64,000 bases of DNA from AC-32 sp963746155. GTDB lineage: Bacteria > Actinomycetota > Thermoleophilia > Gaiellales > Gaiellaceae. The notes beneath the pieces are model-generated. The model ran no database searches, was not told where the DNA came from, and was given only the letters and a program-made list of their open reading frames with translations. Within the stretch, counting starts at the first letter, position 1. Each line of letters begins with the position of its first letter. The stretch covers positions 1,054,001-1,118,000 of the forward strand of contig CAVVAB010000012.1 in the NCBI GenBank assembly GCA_963746155.1, read 5' to 3'. The position numbers and the translations under genes were made by a program. Positions 60,897 to 64,000 of this stretch are shown one piece after another.

Positions 60897-61778
60897 GTGC
60901 TCGGGGAGGTCCTGACCGCCACGGTGACGCCGTTCGACGCCGACGGCGAGGTGGACTTCGAGAGGTACGCCGAGCTGTGCGCGTTCCTCGTAAACAACGG
61001 CTCGGACGGGGTCGTCGTCAACGGCACGACGGGCGAGGCGGCGACGCTCTCCGACGAGGAGCGAGTCGGCCTGATCCGCGCGGCGCTCGAGGCGATCGGC
61101 GACCGTGCGACCGTCGTCGCGGGAACCGGGACGAACTCGACCGCGCACTCGATCCACCTGACCGAGCAGGCGCGCGAGGCCGGAGCGCACGCGTTCCTGG
61201 TCGTGACGCCGTACTACAACAAGCCGCCGCCACGCGGGATCGTCGAGCACTTCAAGGCTGTCGCGGCGGTGAGCGACCGGCCGGTGATCGCGTACAACAT
61301 CCCCGGCCGCTGCGTGATCAACATCGAGCCGGAGACGATGGCCGAGCTCGCCGAGATCCCCAACCTGAGCGCGGTGAAGCAGTCGAATGCCGACATCGAG
61401 CAGGCGAAGCGAATCGTCGAGCTCGGGCTCGATCTCTACGCGGGCGACGACGACCTCGTCCTTCCGTTCGTCGGGATCGGCGGGGCGGGCGGCGTCTGCG
61501 TCCACACGCACGTCGTCGGACCGCAGGTCAAGGAACTCGTTCGGCTCGTCCGCGACGGTGACATCATGGCCGCGCGCCGGCTCGACGAGGAGCTCGCGCC
61601 GGCCTACGAGCTGATCCGCGTCGTGACCGGCCCGATCCAGATGAAGGCCGCGCTGAACCTCCTCGGCCACGACGTCGGCGGCCTGCGCCTCCCGCTCGTC
61701 GAGGCGAGCGCCGAGGAGACCGCCCAGATTCGCTCCTGCCTCGAGCAGCTGAAGCTGCTGGAACCCTCCCCAGTCTAG
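60897..61778 (+). CDS. dapA: 4-hydroxy-tetrahydrodipicolinate synthase
   Basis: 293 residues. NGTTGEAATLSDEER, VVTPYYNKPPPRGIVEHF and the Schiff-base lysine in LSAVKQSNADIEQ are the DapA signatures. It condenses pyruvate with aspartate semialdehyde for lysine and diaminopimelate synthesis. Its TAG is shared with the convergent MFS gene in CTAG (61775-61778). Confidence 0.95.
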   Translation: MLGEVLTATVTPFDADGEVDFERYAELCAFLVNNGSDGVVVNGTTGEAATLSDEERVGLIRAALEAIGDRATVVAGTGTNSTAHSIHLTEQAREAGAHAFLVVTPYYNKPPPRGIVEHFKAVAAVSDRPVIAYNIPGRCVINIEPETMAELAEIPNLSAVKQSNADIEQAKRIVELGLDLYAGDDDLVLPFVGIGGAGGVCVHTHVVGPQVKELVRLVRDGDIMAARRLDEELAPAYELIRVVTGPIQMKAALNLLGHDVGGLRLPLVEASAEETAQIRSCLEQLKLLEPSPV

Positions 61779-63550
61779 GAAGCGGCGAGATCCGCGCCGG
61801 GCCGCACTCGGCGTGCGCGTGACTTCGTGCGCGCTGGCATCGGCATGCCGAGCAGGGCGATCCCGCCGGCGACGAGGAGCAGCGCCGCCCCGCAGAGGAT
61901 CGCGACCCCGGGCGCGACCAGCCCATTGATGAGCGGCGCCACCGCGACCGCGCCCATCATCGTCAGCGTTATGAAGCTGTAGGAGAAGCCGAAGACCGCT
62001 CCGTAGTGCCGCGGGTCAGCCTCGCGCTGGACGACGGTCTCGAAGAGCACGTCCGTCGTGCCGTCGACGAAGCCGATCGCGCCGAGCACGAGCAGCGCCG
62101 TGGCCGCGTGGTCGACGAGGCCGAGCAGCCCGAAGAGCCCGGCCATGACGAGCAGTCCCGCGCCGATCCAGCGTCCGGCCGTCTCGCCCACGCGTGCGAG
62201 GCCCACGAGTGCCTGGCCGAGCACGAGACCGGTGGCGAGCGCCGCGATCCCGAAGCCGTAGCCGCTCGCGCCGAAGTGGAACTTGTCCTCCATCAGCCGG
62301 GGCAGGGTCGCGTTCGCGAGACCCGTCGCGAGCGTCGCCGCCGCGAACGAGAACACGAGCACGATCAGCCAGCGGCGCCCGAGCACGTACCGGAGCGCGC
62401 CCTCGGAGCTCTCCTCCTCCCGCGGCGCCACGACCTTCCGGAACGGCGCGCGGATGAAGCCGAACAGGCAGATCGCCGCCAGGAACGTCCCCAGGTCGAC
62501 CGCGAGCGCGGGAACGACGCCGATCGCCGAGACGATCAGAGCCGAGCCGAGTGCGCCGAGCGCCATCGCTCCGTCCTTGGCGATCCCGAGCCCCGCGTTC
62601 GCCGAGGCGAGCTGTTCGGTCGGGAGGAGGCTGGGCAGGAGCGACGGGACGCAGGCATTGGAGACCGCGGCCAGCGCCCCGGAAGCAGCCAGAGCCATGA
62701 AGACCAGCCAGTGCTCGCCGGAGGCCACGCCGGCAAGCGCGGCCGCGACCGCGAGGCCGCGCGCGAGCTCGATCCAGACGAGGAGGCGCTGCTTCGGCAG
62801 CCGGTCGACCACGAAGGCCGCGATCCCGCCTCCGAGCACGGGCGGCGCGAGCCGGGCCAGGAGCAGCAGTGCCGCCTGGCCGGTCGAGCCGGTCGTCGAG
62901 TAGATCCAGCCGACGAGCGCGGTGAGCGTGATCCAGTCGCCCGCGTGCGAGACGAGCTTGCCGGCCGCGAGCGCGCGGTAGTTCCGCGTCCGCAGCGGCT
63001 CGATCAGGCGGGAAGGCTCGATGACGGGCGTCGCATCCTCGCGAATCGAGACGAGGACGACGAACATGATCATCCCGACCCCGATCAGGATGTCGCCGAT
63101 CGAGAACACGTTGGCCAGAGGCAGCTCGGAGGGGAGCGCGAACACGTCGCCGAGGAAGCCGAGTCGCGACGGGCCTACGAAGACGTTCTCGTGCACGCCC
63201 GGCGAGAGTCCGTCGGCCCGGGCAGCGCTCGCCGAGACCGGCATCAGCCCGTGGTTGGCGATGATCGCCGTGGCGTTTGCCATCAGGCCGAGCAGCACCG
63301 GGACCAGGACGCGCAGGCGGAAGTTGGCCGCCGCGAACGCGAGCAGGAGCACGTAGCTCGCCACGTGCAGCCGCTCGATCGAGACCTGGTCGAACCCTTC
63401 GCCGAGCTGGCCGAAGATGATCAGCTGGAGGACGAGCGCGACCGGAACCGTCCATGCGAGCCGGAAGCGCACGTCGGCGAGCCGGCTCGGCCGACCGCCG
63501 AGAAGCATGGCGAAGATGACTCCGAGGACGAGGCTGGGGAGGAGGAACAT
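61775..63550 (-). CDS. fusion of DUF5317-type membrane domain and MFS transporter
   Basis: 591 residues. The first ~170 residues form five helices with LLGGRPSRLADVRFRLAWTVPVALVLQ, IIANHGLMPVSASAA and LANVFSIGDILIGVGMIMFV, the pattern of DUF5317. From ~175 (LIEPLRTRNYRALAAGKLVSHAGDWITLTALVGWIY) a 12-helix MFS of the efflux type follows, with VVDRLPKQRLLVWIELARG between helices. Both parts are in one uninterrupted frame. It is probably an exporter; the DUF5317 half has no known function. Confidence 0.83.
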   Translation of the reverse strand: MFLLPSLVLGVIFAMLLGGRPSRLADVRFRLAWTVPVALVLQLIIFGQLGEGFDQVSIERLHVASYVLLLAFAAANFRLRVLVPVLLGLMANATAIIANHGLMPVSASAARADGLSPGVHENVFVGPSRLGFLGDVFALPSELPLANVFSIGDILIGVGMIMFVVLVSIREDATPVIEPSRLIEPLRTRNYRALAAGKLVSHAGDWITLTALVGWIYSTTGSTGQAALLLLARLAPPVLGGGIAAFVVDRLPKQRLLVWIELARGLAVAAALAGVASGEHWLVFMALAASGALAAVSNACVPSLLPSLLPTEQLASANAGLGIAKDGAMALGALGSALIVSAIGVVPALAVDLGTFLAAICLFGFIRAPFRKVVAPREEESSEGALRYVLGRRWLIVLVFSFAAATLATGLANATLPRLMEDKFHFGASGYGFGIAALATGLVLGQALVGLARVGETAGRWIGAGLLVMAGLFGLLGLVDHAATALLVLGAIGFVDGTTDVLFETVVQREADPRHYGAVFGFSYSFITLTMMGAVAVAPLINGLVAPGVAILCGAALLLVAGGIALLGMPMPARTKSRARRVRPGADLAAS

Positions 63551-64000
63551 CTAGGACGCCGCCCGGATCGCCGGAGGGAGCTGCTCGGGCGCGTCCGACT
63601 CGGGCTGTGCCCGCCCGGTGAACGCGGTCTCGAGCTCCTCAGCGCAGGTCTCGAGCGCCAGTGAGAGCCGTCGCGGCGGCCGGGCCCCGAGCCCGAGGAC
63701 GAGGAAGCCGGCCGTCACGTCGCCCGGCCGGAGCGCGATCGCGAGGTAGACACCGGAGCCGCCCACCTCCGAGCCAGACGCGCGGAGCACCCTTTCGCCG
63801 GCGTCGGCGTCCCGGATCAGCCAGCTCGTGAGCGCGGCTGCCCGGGGCCGCTCGCTCGTCAGGCGCCGCTCCAGCTCGACCCAGCCGAACAGCTCGTCCT
63901 CCTGCCAGCCGATCAGCGCCGACCAGCGCAGCTCCGCGGTCTCGGCGAGCCGCCGGGTGAGCGCGTCGAAGACGGCTGCCTGGGCGACCGGCGCGGCCAG
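63551..64000 (-). CDS. C-terminal part of an unidentified protein (5' end outside window)
   Basis: The frame is open to base 64000, so only the last ~149 residues are visible: VFDALTRRLAETAELRWSALIGWQEDELFGW, then VELERRLTSERPRAAALTSWLIRDADAGERVLR, SGVYLAIALRPGDVTAGFLVLGLGARPPRR and a helical ETCAEELETAF. The alternation of strands and helices would fit a GAF-like sensor domain, but this is a guess. It ends 1 nt before the start of the DUF5317-MFS gene, so the two are probably cotranscribed. Confidence 0.55.
   Translation of the reverse strand: MAAPVAQAAVFDALTRRLAETAELRWSALIGWQEDELFGWVELERRLTSERPRAAALTSWLIRDADAGERVLRASGSEVGGSGVYLAIALRPGDVTAGFLVLGLGARPPRRLSLALETCAEELETAFTGRAQPESDAPEQLPPAIRAAS

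Noticed and set aside
1..64000. CRISPR arrays, insertion sequences, prophage genes, replication origin
   Set aside because: No regularly spaced repeats, transposase, integrase, phage structural motif or DnaA-box cluster was seen.

Overview
The window looks like a chromosomal segment of a very GC-rich actinobacterium. Gene content, mihF-type integration host factor and the order of the ribosome-assembly genes fit a deep-branching class such as Thermoleophilia (Gaiellales/Solirubrobacterales-like), but no marker proves the class. Codon third positions are almost all G or C. There is no plasmid, phage, IS or CRISPR machinery. About fifteen conserved reading frames are broken by single small indels, including essential genes (pyrR, pyrC, carA, carB), which points to uncorrected sequencing errors rather than real decay.

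Region 1 (1-9.4 kb): tail of a secreted protein, a covalent-flavin oxidoreductase, small membrane proteins, a CorA Mg transporter, a broken MFS transporter, and an envelope-type set (micro membrane protein, kinase-like/methyltransferase fusion, membrane sulfatase-fold enzyme). Region 2 (8.8-9.7 kb) holds an orphan gene, tRNA-Arg(CCG) and an exact duplicate of the tRNA 5' half. Region 3 (9.7-16 kb): second broken MFS, an enolase-superfamily/DUF1611 pair resembling the DgcA-DgcN D-glutamate genes, a secreted glycosidase-like protein, an M29 aminopeptidase, and a small LysM protein whose promoter carries two perfect LexA-type boxes. Region 4 (16-20.5 kb): NTF2-fold protein, HD-GYP phosphodiesterase, RNase Z, DUF2007 protein, methyltransferase and GyrI-like protein, with two copies of a paired-hairpin repeat.

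Region 5 (20.5-29.1 kb) is the pyrimidine operon: PyrR-binding leader, pyrR-pyrB-pyrC-carA-carB-pyrK-pyrD, followed by mihF-gmk-rpoZ and, after a cupredoxin on the other strand, coaBC. Region 6 (32-37 kb) is a moxR-DUF58-transglutaminase-TPR operon. Region 7 (37-43 kb): GspE/PilB ATPase, D-aminoacyl-tRNA deacylase, a structured intergenic segment, DUF1345 protein, HelD-like ATPase and a divergent PadR regulator.

Region 8 (43-57 kb) is the transcription/translation block: rimP-nusA-ylxR-infB, ylxP, rbfA-nrnA-truB-ribF, rpsO, pnp, interrupted by opposite-strand genes. It has leader RNAs that look regulatory in front of rimP and pnp. Region 9 (57-64 kb): DsbB/DsbA pair, minimal zincin, M16 peptidase, dapB-dapA, a DUF5317-MFS fusion and a partial gene running off the end.

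Most isolated genes have a TANNNT-like -10 box 6-9 nt before the start codon and no Shine-Dalgarno sequence, implying widespread leaderless transcription; genes inside operons overlap by ATGA/GTGA or have Shine-Dalgarno sites.
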